A stretch of DNA of 64,000 nt from Adiantum capillus-veneris. Taxonomy: Eukaryota; Streptophyta; Polypodiopsida; Polypodiales; Pteridaceae. The DNA lies in the NCBI GenBank assembly GCA_014529385.2, contig CM043942.1, forward strand, positions 4,244,501 to 4,308,500, read 5' to 3'. The translations under genes and the position numbers were made by a program. Shown in pieces: positions 23,740 to 34,757 of the stretch (positions are counted from its first letter, which is position 1; every line of letters begins with the position of its first letter). Below the pieces are notes generated by a model that worked only from the letters and a program-made list of their open reading frames with translations, did no database searches and was not told the DNA's origin.

Positions 23740-24219
23740 TGAAGCGGTTAGTTGAGCAAAAACTAGAACAAGCTCCCTCAAAACCTCAACTCTATCCCAT
23801 TCTATGGCAAAGGCCGTTTTGTGTTGGTCCTTTGAATTTATCACTATGACTTTATTGTAGGCTGAAAATCCATCAAGAAAGTTGTAAGCTTCCTTACCCA
23901 CGACTCTCTTGATCACACGATCACTGATGAATAAGGGATAGTTGTCTCTTATCGTGGTAGAATTTACATGCTTGAGATTTACGCACACTTATAATTTATC
24001 GCTCTTGTTGGGTACTACCATGGTTGGTGACACCCACTCCGTGTGTTTGATCTCATAGATAAACTCCATCTCTTTAAGCTTATCTATATCCTCTTTGATT
24101 TTCTTTGCAATTTTTTTGTTGTATATATAGGGATGTTGTATGTGCAACTTAGCATCACCCTCAAGCGGTATAGTATGTTGACATATGCTCAGATCCATTC
24201 CCTTAAGATCTTTGTGCAA
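23740..24219 (-). pseudogene. Gypsy-T1 reverse transcriptase N-terminus
   Basis: Frames 24219-23989 and 23988-23750 are one RT fingers region split by a TAA: DLKGMDLSICQHTIPL, IKEDIDKLKEMEFIYEI, EWVSPTMVVPNKSDK, then VCVNLKHVNSTTIRDNYPL, YNFLDGFSAYNKV and HKTAFAIEW. These match Gypsy RT blocks 1-3 in order. The catalytic YxDD block is absent because homology stops after the EW at about 23790. The DGFSAYN spelling is of the Tat/Athila-like or related branch and not of the chromoviruses elsewhere in this window. Confidence 0.88.
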
Positions 24220-24264
24220 CTAAGCAAGCACGTCTCTATATTGCTTGAGAGTAGCAATCAGTAG

Positions 24265-24801
24265 CTATTCTTCCTCTTTTGTAAGATCCATGGCTATGTA
24301 AGACGGTCTCAGTCCTTCCCTTGGTTTATCTAGTTTAATTTTCTTTGCTTTTCTAGGCCCATCATATAATGTTCCGGGTTCTTTAGGTTCTCTCATTGGT
24401 TTCTCAATCACAATACATCGGTTGTCCTGAATGGAGTACCTCTTGTAGTGAGAGGGTGCATCAAATTTTTTCATGTTGGAATCTCCTTCACTTTCCGTTT
24501 CAGTGGTCCAAACCTCTTTCAGTGTTCGTTTCAACTTTTGGTATTCATGTTTTTGTTCTATTTTGGATATTTTGGTTGATGTTTTGGCTGTGTCCTTGGG
24601 TTTTCTTTTGCTTTGTTTATTTGGATTTGCTTGAAAAGTCATTACTTTCAATGGTTTCTTAGTGATTTTGTATTGGACACAGTCATCTGCTCCCATAAGC
24701 ATGAGATATTGCGTTTTGGTCATCAATCTAGGCATTGATTTCTCAAACCGGTCTTGTTGCTTCCTCAAGTGTTTCATTTGATATCTCTTTTGTCTCCTCA
24801 A
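24265..24801 (-). pseudogene. Gypsy-T1 charged linker
   Basis: A 178-aa open frame is rich in Lys, Glu and Gln, without domain motifs I recognise. It lies between protease and RT, where Tat-like elements carry a variable linker. It ends with YIAMDLTKEEE just before the RT start. The region continues upstream through an acidic repeat (24904-25193). Confidence 0.55.
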
Positions 24802-24903
24802 GCTTTGTTTAGAGAACTCATAGAAGATTGGCTCATCTTATTTTTTGCACATTTTCATTTCCTGAGCTACTGGAGAGCTTGTCTTCTACATTATTCCCTA
24901 AGT

Positions 24904-25193
24904 CCTCACTCTATAAGAAAGTCATCCTCATCATCATCACTAAAATCTTGAACAAAAATTTGTTCACTATTCTTTTGCAATTGATGTCCCATTACAATTT
25001 TCTCTTCTAATTCCAAGATAGCACTCACCATCTAGAAGGACATAATTTCCTCACTCTATAAGAAAGTCATCCTCATCATCATCACTAAAATATTGAACAA
25101 AAAGTTGTTCACTATTCTTTTGCAATTGATGTCCCATTACAATTTTCTCTTCTAGTTCCAAGATATCACTCACCATCTAGAAGGACATAATGT
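24904..25193. repeat. 145-bp tandem duplication in Gypsy-T1 linker
   Basis: Copies 24904-25048 and 25049-25193 differ at a handful of bases. On the minus strand each encodes ILELEEKIVMGHQLQKN followed by an acidic DFSDDDEDDFLIE block, so the coding linker was duplicated. 145 is not a multiple of three, so the duplication shifts the frame. Confidence 0.93.
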
Positions 25194-25507
25194 CATAACC
25201 ATCTTTCTCAAAAATGTTGTGGGGGCTACCTTGTTTACGCAAACATCTAGAGTCCCTAGTATTTATTTCCAACCAAAGAGCTCAAACAACTCCTTTGGAA
25301 ATGGCTCTTTCATACAATACGTGTATTCTACAGAGAGCTCTAGGATACAATATTCCCCTTTTAGGCTTCCACTCTCCAATGCTCCACTTCAATTCCATAA
25401 GAGGATACTATAATTTGTTCCATCATTACCAAGGGTCTCTCAAAAAATCCATCTACTAGTTGCAACTTCATACATGTTTTTCTTAGAGATGGTCTTCAAC
25501 ACTTCTC

Positions 25508-25762
25508 CTAGATTTCCTTCGTAGCAATGGCTACTCCGGCCCCACTGTCAAGTATTGCTATTGTTTTTACTCCTTTGTACTCAAGTGGTGAGGTGGTGTT
25601 CCCTTCTTCACCTTCACAATGGTCACCCACCTTATTCATTGGTACAAGCTTTGCTTTTAGTTTCTCTTGCTGCTGAGTTGTTTCCATAATTTCATTTTCA
25701 AGTTTATCCTGTGGAGGGATTTCAACTTCATTTTCTCCAAGTTTTTGCTTATTTGACCCCAT
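25508..25762 (-). pseudogene. Gypsy-T1 aspartic protease start
   Basis: Within an 84-aa frame the C-terminal half reads VKTIAILDSGAGVAIATKEI. LDSGAGVxI is the retropepsin active-site motif in the form used by plant Gypsy elements. The N-terminal half (Gln/Glu/Lys-rich) is gag-protease linker. Gag itself is not seen between here and the presumed LTR. Confidence 0.75.
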
Positions 25763-25789
25763 AAATGTGGTCTAAATTTCAAAAGTTCT

Positions 25790-26170
25790 ACGAGAGTAAT
25801 GGTGCATCTTATAAGGGAAGATGAAAGGAGGGAAGGGAAAATACACACGCGTCTCTCTATAGCTCAAGTGGAATCACAACACCCCGATCCACTCAAAGAA
25901 ACACACCAAACAACCAAACTTTACTTCAAACATTCATCTGCACACACCCAAATCCACAATCACACGAAAAAGCAAAGCTTATCGCATCTCAACCATCACA
26001 ATCCATTTCTGATTCTCAACCACACACATAACACCTAGCTCCTTCCCCTCTTTGCATACACATCAATTGGTTTGGGGGGCTCACACGCAGCCTACACACA
26101 CCAACACCTTTGCACAAGAGAAAAGAAGAGAAGAAGGGATAGGGGAGACAACACCAGAGATGATGCAATC
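25790..26170 (-). repeat. Candidate Gypsy-T LTR segment (copy 1)
   Basis: This CACAC-rich, Pro/Thr-looking sequence resembles 34900-35160 over several hundred bases by eye, in the same orientation relative to Gypsy-T coding. I see no certain LTR ends. It could instead be a 5' UTR. Confidence 0.4.
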
Positions 26171-26479
26171 AAAGCTTGATTATTTTCTTAGTGATTGGTT
26201 ATGGTGACGCATACACAAGAAGGCTCTCTCAAAGATCTCTCTCCTTCTCTTTCTTGCCTGTAGCCTTAAAAGTCTGCAATTTACAAAAGTTGAAATATCT
26301 TCCAAACGGTGCCAAATTAGCTTATGTGCCTGAGATGAAAAACATTCGAAACAATGTTTTACTTCAAATATAATGGGCTCTTTGTAGAAAACACAAGTTT
26401 TGTAAAAAACCTACAAAATAGGACTTTTCAGCGGACCTCATGCAAGAAAGCTGAGCCACATATCCACTTTCTTTTTTAT

Positions 26480-27850
26480 CACTCACCACATGGCCTTCAC
26501 TTCTCCACTTGCTTTACATGTCCTAAGAGACATTTCACATGAAAAACCTTCTTTAAAGTATTGAACCTTTTCCTCGATCCACATAGCCACATAAATCATA
26601 CGCATCACAAACACTTTTGCTAGCACTGGATCTTCACACATGCTTTGATGGAACATGCCTACAAATGAAACTCCTACCTTAGGTAAATGTAAATAGAAAT
26701 TGTAAAATGATTTCAAAAGCAAAAGAGAGCACTTACACTTCTACTCTCCTCAGCATAAGTGGGCTCTAATAGAAGCTCTACATTTGCAAGAACTCTCCAT
26801 ACACAAGAATGCTCGTCGTCTTGTTTTGGCACCTTGCAACTACGAATTATCATGTCTTGCCATATACTATCTTGGGTCAATGCTTTCCATGTGACCACAA
26901 GTTTTTGAATAGACCTACATGACATAATAGATGGTGATGACATGTTGACCCATGCACATAGTTTGCAAGGTAGCATTGCTTGTGTTTGATTTTCAATCCA
27001 ATAAGGCTCCAATGTGAACTATTTGCAAATAATTAGGAATTATGCTGGCATTCATTATAGACAAAAAAATTTGAAACAATGATAAAATAGACATGACTTA
27101 CTCTTTTTTGTAAGCTAAAAGTAGAACTTTGATTGCATCCATGTTGATTGATTGAAGCCAATCAATGACATTGATTAAGGAAGTGGACTACGAGGTCAAC
27201 ACCACTGAAAGCTATGCGTTTAATATAGCTACCTCAAATTTTTGATTCCACACCAGACTAGAGACAAGCATGCTATGAATTTGAAAAAAATTGGTATAAT
27301 TACAAGAGAAGCTCTACTCAACAAAAGTCACATACCAGAGAGAAAAATTTATAATTTGGTATGTCAACTACCTCCTCATCCCATCTGGCAATATGGTTAT
27401 CTCCTAAGGACCAAAGACAAAATACATCATTTATTTGTCCCCATACAAGCAATGCAACATTGAATCTAGGACCGCAAAAGAGCAAGAATTTGTTGTTGGC
27501 TTTATCAATAGCCACTACCATTGCCAAGTCATTTGACTCAGCCAAGACCAGTTTCCTTTCCTCCACTTATTCTTGAACCTACTCCACATTGAAACATGTC
27601 CTGTATGTGTGTTAGGTGGTGCTAACATCCATAACCTTTACTTTGCTAATTGGTGGGATTTTCAAAATGGTATCCATTCTCTTATCATAAAGAGGGACTG
27701 GTGCTAGTGTCCTATCATACCTAAAGCATAACAATCTGAGAGTGTTGATAGCCCAAGGCATGATTTTCACTATGTGGACATGCATTGTAAGGACGTAGAA
27801 AACTTGGAATAGCTCAATCAAAAAGTCCTCAAAAAATATGGTACATACCA
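26480..27850 (-). pseudogene. Unrecognised gene-like fragment, possibly with introns
   Basis: Four minus-strand open blocks look coding and not repetitive: 27851-27612 (CFRYDRTLAPVPLYDKRMD), 27566-27318 (AMVVAIDKANNKFLLFCG; WSLGDNHIARWDEEVVDIPN), 27012-26745 (WIENQTQAMLPCKLCAW; LTQDSIWQDMIIRSC) and 26722-26540 (SMCEDPVLAKVFVMRMIY). The third ends at a consensus donor (GTAAGT at about 26745) and the fourth starts after an ACCTAAG acceptor (about 26683). The second can end at a GTATGT donor. Stops fall between blocks. I recognise no family. It may be a decayed host gene or captured gene piece; an LTR U3 origin is the alternative. Confidence 0.35.
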
Positions 27851-28385
27851 TATGTGTGTGGACTATTGATCACTAAACCATATCACTATCAAAAACAAAT
27901 TTCTCATGCCTTGGGTAGAAGATCTATTTGATAAGCTACAAGGCTCTACCTAATTCAGTAGGATTGACCTTAAAAGTGGCTATCATCAAATAAGGATAGT
28001 GGATGAAAATATCCTAAAGATCGCTTTTTGTACAACTTTTGGCCTCTATGAATATCTAGTCATGCCTTTTGGCTTGACTAATGCACCAGCCACGTTCAAT
28101 CATCTAATGGAGAAAATCTTTAGGCCTTACCGCATATTCACTAGAGTGTTCTTTGATGATATCATCATCTACTCCAAGTCCTTGGAGGAACGCAAGCAAC
28201 ATCTCCAAGTGATTTTTCAAGCATTGAGGGAGAACAATCTTTTTATCAACCAAAAGAAACGTGAATTTTTCCTTCAAAAGATTCAACACTTAGGTCATAT
28301 TATCTCTCAAGATGGTGCATACTATAGACGCTTCATTAGCAAAATTTTCTCAAATAGCAAGACCATTACATGACTTAACAAAGAA
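27850..28385 (+). pseudogene. Gypsy-C1 reverse transcriptase
   Basis: Homology starts at YHMCVDY (with AGA changed to a TGA stop just after) and continues through RIDLKSGYHQIRI, FGLYEYLVMPFGLTNAPATF and the catalytic VFFDDIIIYS (FFDD at 28149-28160). After HIISQDG at 28313 the text jumps to AYYRRFI. Compared with Gypsy-E about 100 bases of the RT connection are missing, with a short TGCATAC-side overlap at the join. Confidence 0.92.
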
Positions 28386-28860
28386 GAACGTTAAGTATTC
28401 ATGGACGGCTAAGAGAAAAATTCTTTTGACAAGCTCAAAGAGAAGCTTACCTCCCAACCAGTCCTCAACGCTATTTGAGGTCCAATGTGATGCTTGTGGT
28501 GATTGCCTTGGAGCAGTCTTGCTTCAAGAAGGACATGCCATAGCATATGAGATCCAAAGGCTCAATACGAATGGATGGGTCTTAGGCATTTATGAGAAAG
28601 AGCTTTTAGCTGTTCTACATGCCCTAGACACATGATGTCACTATTTATTGGGGACTCCATTTATTTTACAAACTGACCACCAAAGTCTCAAGTACGTCAT
28701 GACGCAAACCAAGTTTTTCAACAAACAAATGAGGTGGGAAAATTTTCTTTCGCAATTTAATTTTCATATTGCTCACATTGATGATAAGCACAATCAAGTG
28801 GCCAATGCACTTTCAAGACGACCAAAAGTTAATGCGGTGTCTATAGCAACTCACAATGAT
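28386..28860 (+). pseudogene. Gypsy-C1 RNase H
   Basis: The segment has LFEVQCDACGDCLGAVLLQ (RT-RNase H junction; first Asp of RNase H), YEKELLAVLHALDT, FILQTDHQSLKYV and HIDDKHNQVANALSRR. These are the Gypsy RNase H blocks with their catalytic Asp and Glu positions. A TGA after ALDT at 28633-28635 and frame changes near 28312-28430 break it. The enzyme would degrade template RNA. Confidence 0.9.
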
Positions 28861-29999
28861 CTATCTTTTATGATAAATGAGTATGCTACTGACCCTGACT
28901 TTAGAGACATAATGTCAACCCTTGCATTGGGGAAGAAAGAGGAATCATTCACCTTGCATGATGGTTATCTTCTCCACAACAATAGGCTATGTGTTACCCA
29001 CTCCTTCGTGAGAAATTCATGTATGAATCCCATGATCCTCCCCATGCGGGGCAAAGAGGACTTCAACCTACTCTCCGAGGAGTAGAAACGTACTTCTATT
29101 GGCCTACCATGAAAATGGACATACTAGAGTATGTTTCAAAATGTGTAGTATGCCAAAAGACCAAGTATGCTAGAGGGAAGCAACCTGGATTACTCCAACC
29201 ATTGCCTATCCCAAATTTACCATGGGAGAGTATATACATGGATTTCATCTTTGGATTACCCAAGTCTATCCATGGGAATACGGGAATACGGACAATAGTC
29301 GACAGGTTTAGCAAGCAAGCACACTTTATTCCTATCAAAAAGACTATTAAGGCACACCAAATGGCAACTCTCTTCATATAATAGATTTTCAAACACCATG
29401 GATTACCAACATCCATCGTGTCAGATAGAGATCCTAGAATGACCAGTAATTTCTTTTATCTTATGATACTCGATCTACTAAAGACTTATGTTATCGAAGT
29501 TGATCAACGCTCACAATGGCAAAAGTATTTACCTCTTGTAGAGTATGCATACAACAATACTGTACATACTTCTATGGGAAAATCACCTTTCGAAATCATT
29601 GAGGGAAGACCTAAAAGTCCCTTGCTACTCAAAGAACATGGGAGTATAGCTGTGATCTACAAGAATCTTTTCAAGATTAAGGAGGTTATATCCATCTCTC
29701 AACAAAGGCAAAAAGATTCTGTTAACAAGCACAGAAGGGCCTTAACATTCAAAGAAAATGATTGGGTCTTACTTAAGTTCCCTAAGGCTTGATTGAGGCA
29801 AATGACGGGAAAAAATCCTACGGGCCATCAAAAGTATTATACTAAGCTAGGAAAAAGATACTATGGTCCTTTCCAAATCTTGAAGCCCATCAATGAGATG
29901 GCTTATCAACTCAAGTTTCCCAACCATTGGCTCATAAACAATGCTTTTCATGTGAGCCTACTTAAACCCTACAAGGAGAGCCTCATGCTTGCCGACTAG
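28861..29999 (+). pseudogene. Gypsy-C1 integrase
   Basis: The zinc-binding H2C2 region (YESHDPPHAGQRG, YVSKCVVCQKTK), the core start (YMDFIFGLPKSIHG, TIVDRFSKQAHF) and SDRDPRMTSNFF give the first two Asp residues. Homology then jumps to ILDLLKTYVIEVDQ, so the block with the catalytic Glu (GQSE in Gypsy-E) is deleted at about 29455. Coding continues through VEYAYNNTVH and the GPY/F-type C-terminus (KRYYGPFQILKPI; NAFHVSLLKPYK) and stops at 29997-29999, before the chromodomain. Confidence 0.9.
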
Positions 30000-31493
30000 G
30001 GAGCTTGAAGTACTTGTGGGAACACCACCCAAGCTTGAAGTGCTTTGTCATGCTTGCTGACTAAGGTGCTTGAGGGTAAGGTGTGCAAAAGTAAAATCCC
30101 ATCCCTGCAAGAGAGGGGATGAGCGAGCCATAAAGCTAGGGGGATGAGAGAGAACACACACACGTACGCATACACACACACACTCACACAAGGCAAGCTT
30201 GGTACAAAGAAAGCATATATGACACTTGCCAAGTTCCTCCTCATGGTGTGCCTAAAGCCTATTGGTTAGCCTCCCAAGGGGCCAATGATAATTTAGTAGA
30301 TTTAATTAATTGTTTCTTGCATTTATCAAGTCCTCTCTCTCAAAGGGGAAAGCGGGACACTTGTCCCAAGACTACCCTTGTTGCTTGTAATGTATGCTGC
30401 ATGTGATTGGCTAGTCTTACAGGGCTCCAATGAGCTTCAAGCTTGAGCTACAAGGGGGGGTCGACCAAAGCAATAAGGGGGCTAGCTTGGGGGGTATACT
30501 CTCCCAACACACTCTCACACACACTCTCACTCAGTGAAGTGCAAAGTGCAAGAGCTCCATCTCCTTCTCCAAGCTAGTAGAGAAGTTGAGAGCCTACACC
30601 AACACTCTTGGCTATGGAATGCAAATCCAACCAAGAGCCATGCGTCAATGCTTAAGCTTGCCATCTTCTCCATCTTCATTACTATGCTGTTATGTATGCT
30701 AGCAAGAAGAGTGATGATAAAAGAGGAACTACTTCTTTCTCCTATGAAATGTTTCTTCTTCCTCTTCCCTATCCTCATTCCCCACTAGCTATCTCCACTT
30801 TCGAAGGTGTTCGAGGCCTTGGGACTAAGTCTTGGGATAGTTAATATTTTTTACAAAGTTCATGTTATGCTCGTGATGCATGAAGCTTTCATCTTCATCC
30901 CATCACCTAGGTCACAAGCAACACAAAGATTGTATTGTACCAAGTCTCTCTTAATGGGAGAATCTATAATACGAATGCCTATTGGAGGGCGGACCGCTCC
31001 ACATAAATCCAGTCCTCAACTATTTTCATGTTCTCTAAACTCTCTCTCTTGCAAAATTATTATTCATGCCAAGTTAATTAAAGTACTATGTTTTATGTTG
31101 CTACCATCAATTAGGTTCACTATCAATACTTTTTACAAAGTTCATGTTATGCTCGTGATGCATGAAGCTTTCATCTTCATCCCATCACCTAGGTCACAAG
31201 CAACACAAAGATTGTATTGTACCAAGTCTCTCTTAATGGGAGAATCTATAATACGAAAGCCTATTGGAGGGCGGACCGCTCCACATAAATCCAGTCCTCA
31301 ACTATTGTCATGTTCTCTAAACTCTCTCTCTTGAAAAATTATTATTCATGCGAAGTTAATTAAAGTACTATGTTTTATGTTGCTACCATCAATTAGGTTC
31401 ACTATCTATGCTCACAAAGTAATCTCACAAGAATGCTTTCTCTAGGTTTCCTAATTCCGCTACTCTCAAAGTTTATAGGCCATTTCCATTACA
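30000..31493 (+). repeat. Gypsy-C1 3' LTR (left edge unclear)
   Basis: From about 30490 the sequence aligns with the reverse complement of 63237-64000, the LTR of Gypsy-G, and ends in CCATTACA at 31493. The upstream part has two ATTGG/CCAAT dyads (30261/30282 and 30406/30427). The start and polypurine tract cannot be placed. The segment 30847-31128 is repeated at 31129-31408. Confidence 0.8.
30847..31408. repeat. 282-bp tandem duplication within the Gypsy-C1 LTR
   Basis: Two copies start at TTTTTACAAAGTTCATG and end at GGTTCACTATC; matching bases are 282 apart throughout. The copies differ at about five positions (for example CGAATGCC versus CGAAAGCC). The 175-aa open frame across them is LTR sequence and not a gene. 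Confidence 0.95.
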
Positions 31494-31770
31494 TCTTCTC
31501 CAAGTTTTGTGTTCATTCCTACAACCCTAATTCCAAAAATTGGTATCAAAGTTGGTTGCGTCCTCCTGGACATAGTCTCCAACACCCCCTACTCACTTCT
31601 TTGAATCGGGTGAGCTTTGGTGAGCTTGAGTATGTCGATTTCTACTTTTGGAGCTAAGTGTGCTCAAAATTTTGATTTGGAATAATTTTTGGCATTTGCT
31701 TCCACTACAGGTAGTATTGTACACGTAATTTTGTTGTTTTGTGCAAAACTTTTGTCAGTGCAATTTGGGT
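31494..31770 (+). other. Copia-D leader fragment fused to the Gypsy LTR
   Basis: From TCTTCTCCAAG onward the sequence matches 42790-43040, the LTR end, primer site and leader of Copia-D (AACCCTAATTCCAA; TTCCACTACA; TTTTGTGCAAAA; TCTGTCAGTGC-type text). It includes a Met primer site TTGGTATCAAAG at about 31537, better preserved than in Copia-D itself. The join with the Gypsy LTR at 31493/31494 has no spacer. Confidence 0.75.
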
Positions 31771-32230
31771 TCAAGCGCCTTGGACCATGGGGTTGCCGTG
31801 GTTCTTGGGGGGTTTGCCGGCCCGCACCGGATTGTGTACAACTATAAGGGTAGTGGTTCTCAGTTGAGAAGGGAATGAGGCAGACCGCGGAGTGAAGGAC
31901 GATTGAAGTGAGGTGACAAGTTCTCCGCACCCCTCTTGTGACGTTGGGATACAATGCCCCCTCTCGAGCGAGGGCCTAAGCGAGTGCTAAGGCTACCTTC
32001 CGCCGACGGGCTTAGCTACTTTCAAGCCATTTTCAGGTCTTGTGGGGGTCAGTGCGCTCAGGGTGGCCGACGGGACTCGGTACGTGATGAGTGGCAACAG
32101 ATCGTGTCTAGGGCCGAGGCACCGACTATGGTGAGCTCCCGCCCGAGGGCTGCGGGAAATGTGACGGGCGTTCTTCCCACTACGAGCTATGGTGCGGCTT
32201 GTATCGATGCGGAAGGTCCATAACCCGTGT
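31770..32230 (+). other. GC-rich patch of unknown origin
   Basis: About 450 bp are clearly richer in G and C than the sequence on both sides and contain an 89-aa plus-strand frame (31954-32223) with no motif I recognise. It could be a captured fragment or part of a gag leader. It ends sharply at 32230, where AT-rich DNA resumes. Confidence 0.4.
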
Positions 32231-32419
32231 GCATAAGTAAACCAAAAGCTATTAATTTTTTTTAATCCATTTATATTTGAAATAAATAGAAATTTATTAT
32301 TAATTTACACTTTTAAGTAAAAACATTACAGAAAAATATAATTTTTTGCTTAAATTACCACGTACATTATTAGGTTGAGTTATCTTGATTTTTAATTTAT
32401 TTACATTATATTTAAATTT

Positions 32420-32920
32420 TTTAAAAAAATGACATGGCTATTGAGGTGGCTATGCATGAATGGCATGGTCATCCATGTGGCAAGCTGATATGGATGATTG
32501 ATGACATGGAATGCATAGGTGGAAAGATGAGGTGGTAGATGGGATCTCCTCATCTGCCATGTCATACGATGACATGTCAAAATGGTGACACGTAATGATT
32601 AGATAAAAAAAAAGGAGGTGATGAGTTGGCGAGGTGGCAATGTGGCATGCTTGGTGGCTCATGAGGTGGCAAGCCATGCAATCAATACTTACACATGGCA
32701 TGTGAGGTGATGGATGACATGGCACTTAAGGTGATGTGGCATGCAAGGTGGTAGTGGAGGGTGGTGGATGAGTTGGCAATTAGAGTGACATGGCATGCCA
32801 AGTGTTACGATCAAAGTGTTGATTGTAGTGATGTGCAAGGTGAGATGGGGTGATGACATGGACCTTTGTTGATGTGGCTGTCTCCTTGTATGAGGTGAAC
32901 TAGCCAACTAGGGTTGGGAG
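32420..32920. repeat. Degenerate GATGTGGCATG-type satellite
   Basis: Variants of GAGGTGGCA, GATGACATGG and GTGGCATG recur every 10-30 bases for about 500 bp. The minus-strand His/Cys/Met-rich frames (32725-32450, 32907-32689) are products of this repeat. Confidence 0.75.
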
Positions 32921-34757
32921 AGTACGACCGAGCCATGGTTAGTTGACAAGTGTCAAAATTTTAGGTTTTGTATTTTACCAAACCTAAGGAGGCACACCTC
33001 AAGTGAATGGTGCAAGTGAAACATTAAAACAATGGAAAAGTGCCTTTCCCTTACTCAAATTGACTCAAAACCTTTTCTATGAGTACCTTACACTAAGAGT
33101 TATGACATATATAAAAATCAAAATGAGTGGCAATGTATATTATTTATTAGATTTAACAAAAAACTGTCTTTGTTATTTTCTAAGGTAGATCTTTAAAAAT
33201 TAAACGTTGAAGTTTTTTTTTTTGGCTTAGTCACATCCCTTGGGTCATAATCTATCAAATGACCCTTGGATCTTGCAAAACAAGTTCTACATCATTAGAT
33301 ATCTTATGTAAAATAATTAGGTTTTTGTTAAAAAAAATTCTAACAAAGAAAATTGAATATTAGTTATGCAAAGATCCAAAAAATTAGCAATAAATCAAGT
33401 TAAATTGCTTGCTAAGTGAACATTTGATGTGCAAAAGGGTAAGTAAACAAGAAAAGCCCATAAAAAGTTATAAGTATTTCTTCATCAAGGTCACAATGTT
33501 GTGACAAGGTGTGACATGCTGAACCAGATTAGTCCTTGCATAATAAAATTGCCATTTAGATGTGAAAAAATGAAGATGAGAGCTTTCCATTGTGTTTACA
33601 ACTATGTGGTTTGTGTGACTACCAAATCTTGCCTCTTCAAAGTAAGTGCAAGCAACTCAAATGTACATATGAGTGGCAAAAAAGAAGTTTTTTGTTGTTT
33701 TGGTGGGGGCAACTACTGAAAGTGGGTACACCTTATCATGCATACACCTTAGGATTTCATTTTGATTGATTTGACCCTTGATTTACTTATCCTATGGGAA
33801 GGTTCTAGTCTTTAGGCATTCCATAATGTCGTTGCTCCACTTGAGTGCCACGATAATTTGAAACATAGTAAACATGGTATTGTGGTGGTTTAGCAATATA
33901 TGTCATATGAATTGTACATATGTTCATGAACCATTTTTATCATGTTGTTTGGAGATGCCAACGATGGATACCCTCTCTAACCAATTTTTTGGTAAATTAT
34001 TCACTTATAATTCTATTCTGATTCTAATAATTGTAAATGTAGATGGACCTCACGAGAATGTGATGTAAATGGAATCATCCACTTACTCTTGATATAAATG
34101 TATAATGACCATGGTAATTAACCTTAGAGATCACTTTGTAGAATCCCTAAGCATAAAATTCAATTATTAAGAAGAATAATTCTTTGTACGTGCAAAGTAG
34201 AGAAGTAAATAGAGCTACTTTATCATCGATATATCTTGCAATCTAGTAATCAAAATCAAGTTATGTTAAGTGCATTGTGTTTCTTTCCTCTTTCTCTATT
34301 ATTTGAGTGTATTCTTGTTAGTTTGGTGAAGGTTTATGACTACACTATGTGAACCTTGATTTGCTATTTTGGTGATATTTTCAATGTTAAATGAATCTTT
34401 TGATAGGAGGTTGTCCCTAGGTCTTAGGAGGTACTATTAGACCACTTCTATTCATGTTTTATTGACCTTAAAATCGATGAATCACGATTCATGTACTTCT
34501 CAAAAATGGGTTTAGAGGGTCTAGATAGGTTCTAATAGCCCTTGCCTATAGTCTACTAGAGTTTTGTATCATTTTGGGCTTGTTTAGTTGAGAAACCATT
34601 GATTGATTAATTGGTGTGAGGATTGACTATATGTCGGATGACACTGATTGTTGATTCGTGGTTGCTCTTGTGTATCTTCCTACATAGGTTTACTCTGTTG
34701 CAATTGAGCCGCTTCCCTGAGTATTGACATTGTGTATGTTAGTGTGAGATAGCTATG
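32921..34757. other. AT-rich sequence with no gene seen
   Basis: Only short open frames without motif or repeat content. No LTR ends, primer sites or RNA genes are evident. Confidence 0.6.

Larger units (their letters stand above)
23730..26170 (-). mobile_element. Gypsy-T1: fragment of a non-chromodomain Ty3/Gypsy element
   Basis: Minus strand, 5' to 3': a possible LTR region (26170-25790), a protease-like segment, a charged linker and the N-terminal part of RT. It ends in the compound microsatellite. The region 25900-26160 resembles 35010-35160 (GGTTTTGGGGGG/ACACAAGAGA features), which lies downstream of the integrase of Gypsy-T2, so both are likely LTR pieces of one family. Confidence 0.75.
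27850..31493 (+). mobile_element. Gypsy-C1: chromovirus-type Ty3/Gypsy element, 5' truncated
   Basis: Plus-strand RT, RNase H, integrase and an LTR in Gypsy order, closely similar to Gypsy-E at 53400-56048. Homology begins inside the RT fingers at about 27850, so gag, protease and the 5' LTR are gone. Two internal deletions (28313 and about 29455) and several stops are present, and the chromodomain is lost (coding ends at 29999). The downstream LTR carries a 282-bp tandem duplication. Confidence 0.9.

Noticed and set aside
30807-31334. 175-aa frame with internally repeated halves
   Set aside because: It is LTR sequence read through a 282-bp tandem duplication; the same text in Gypsy-G has no such frame.
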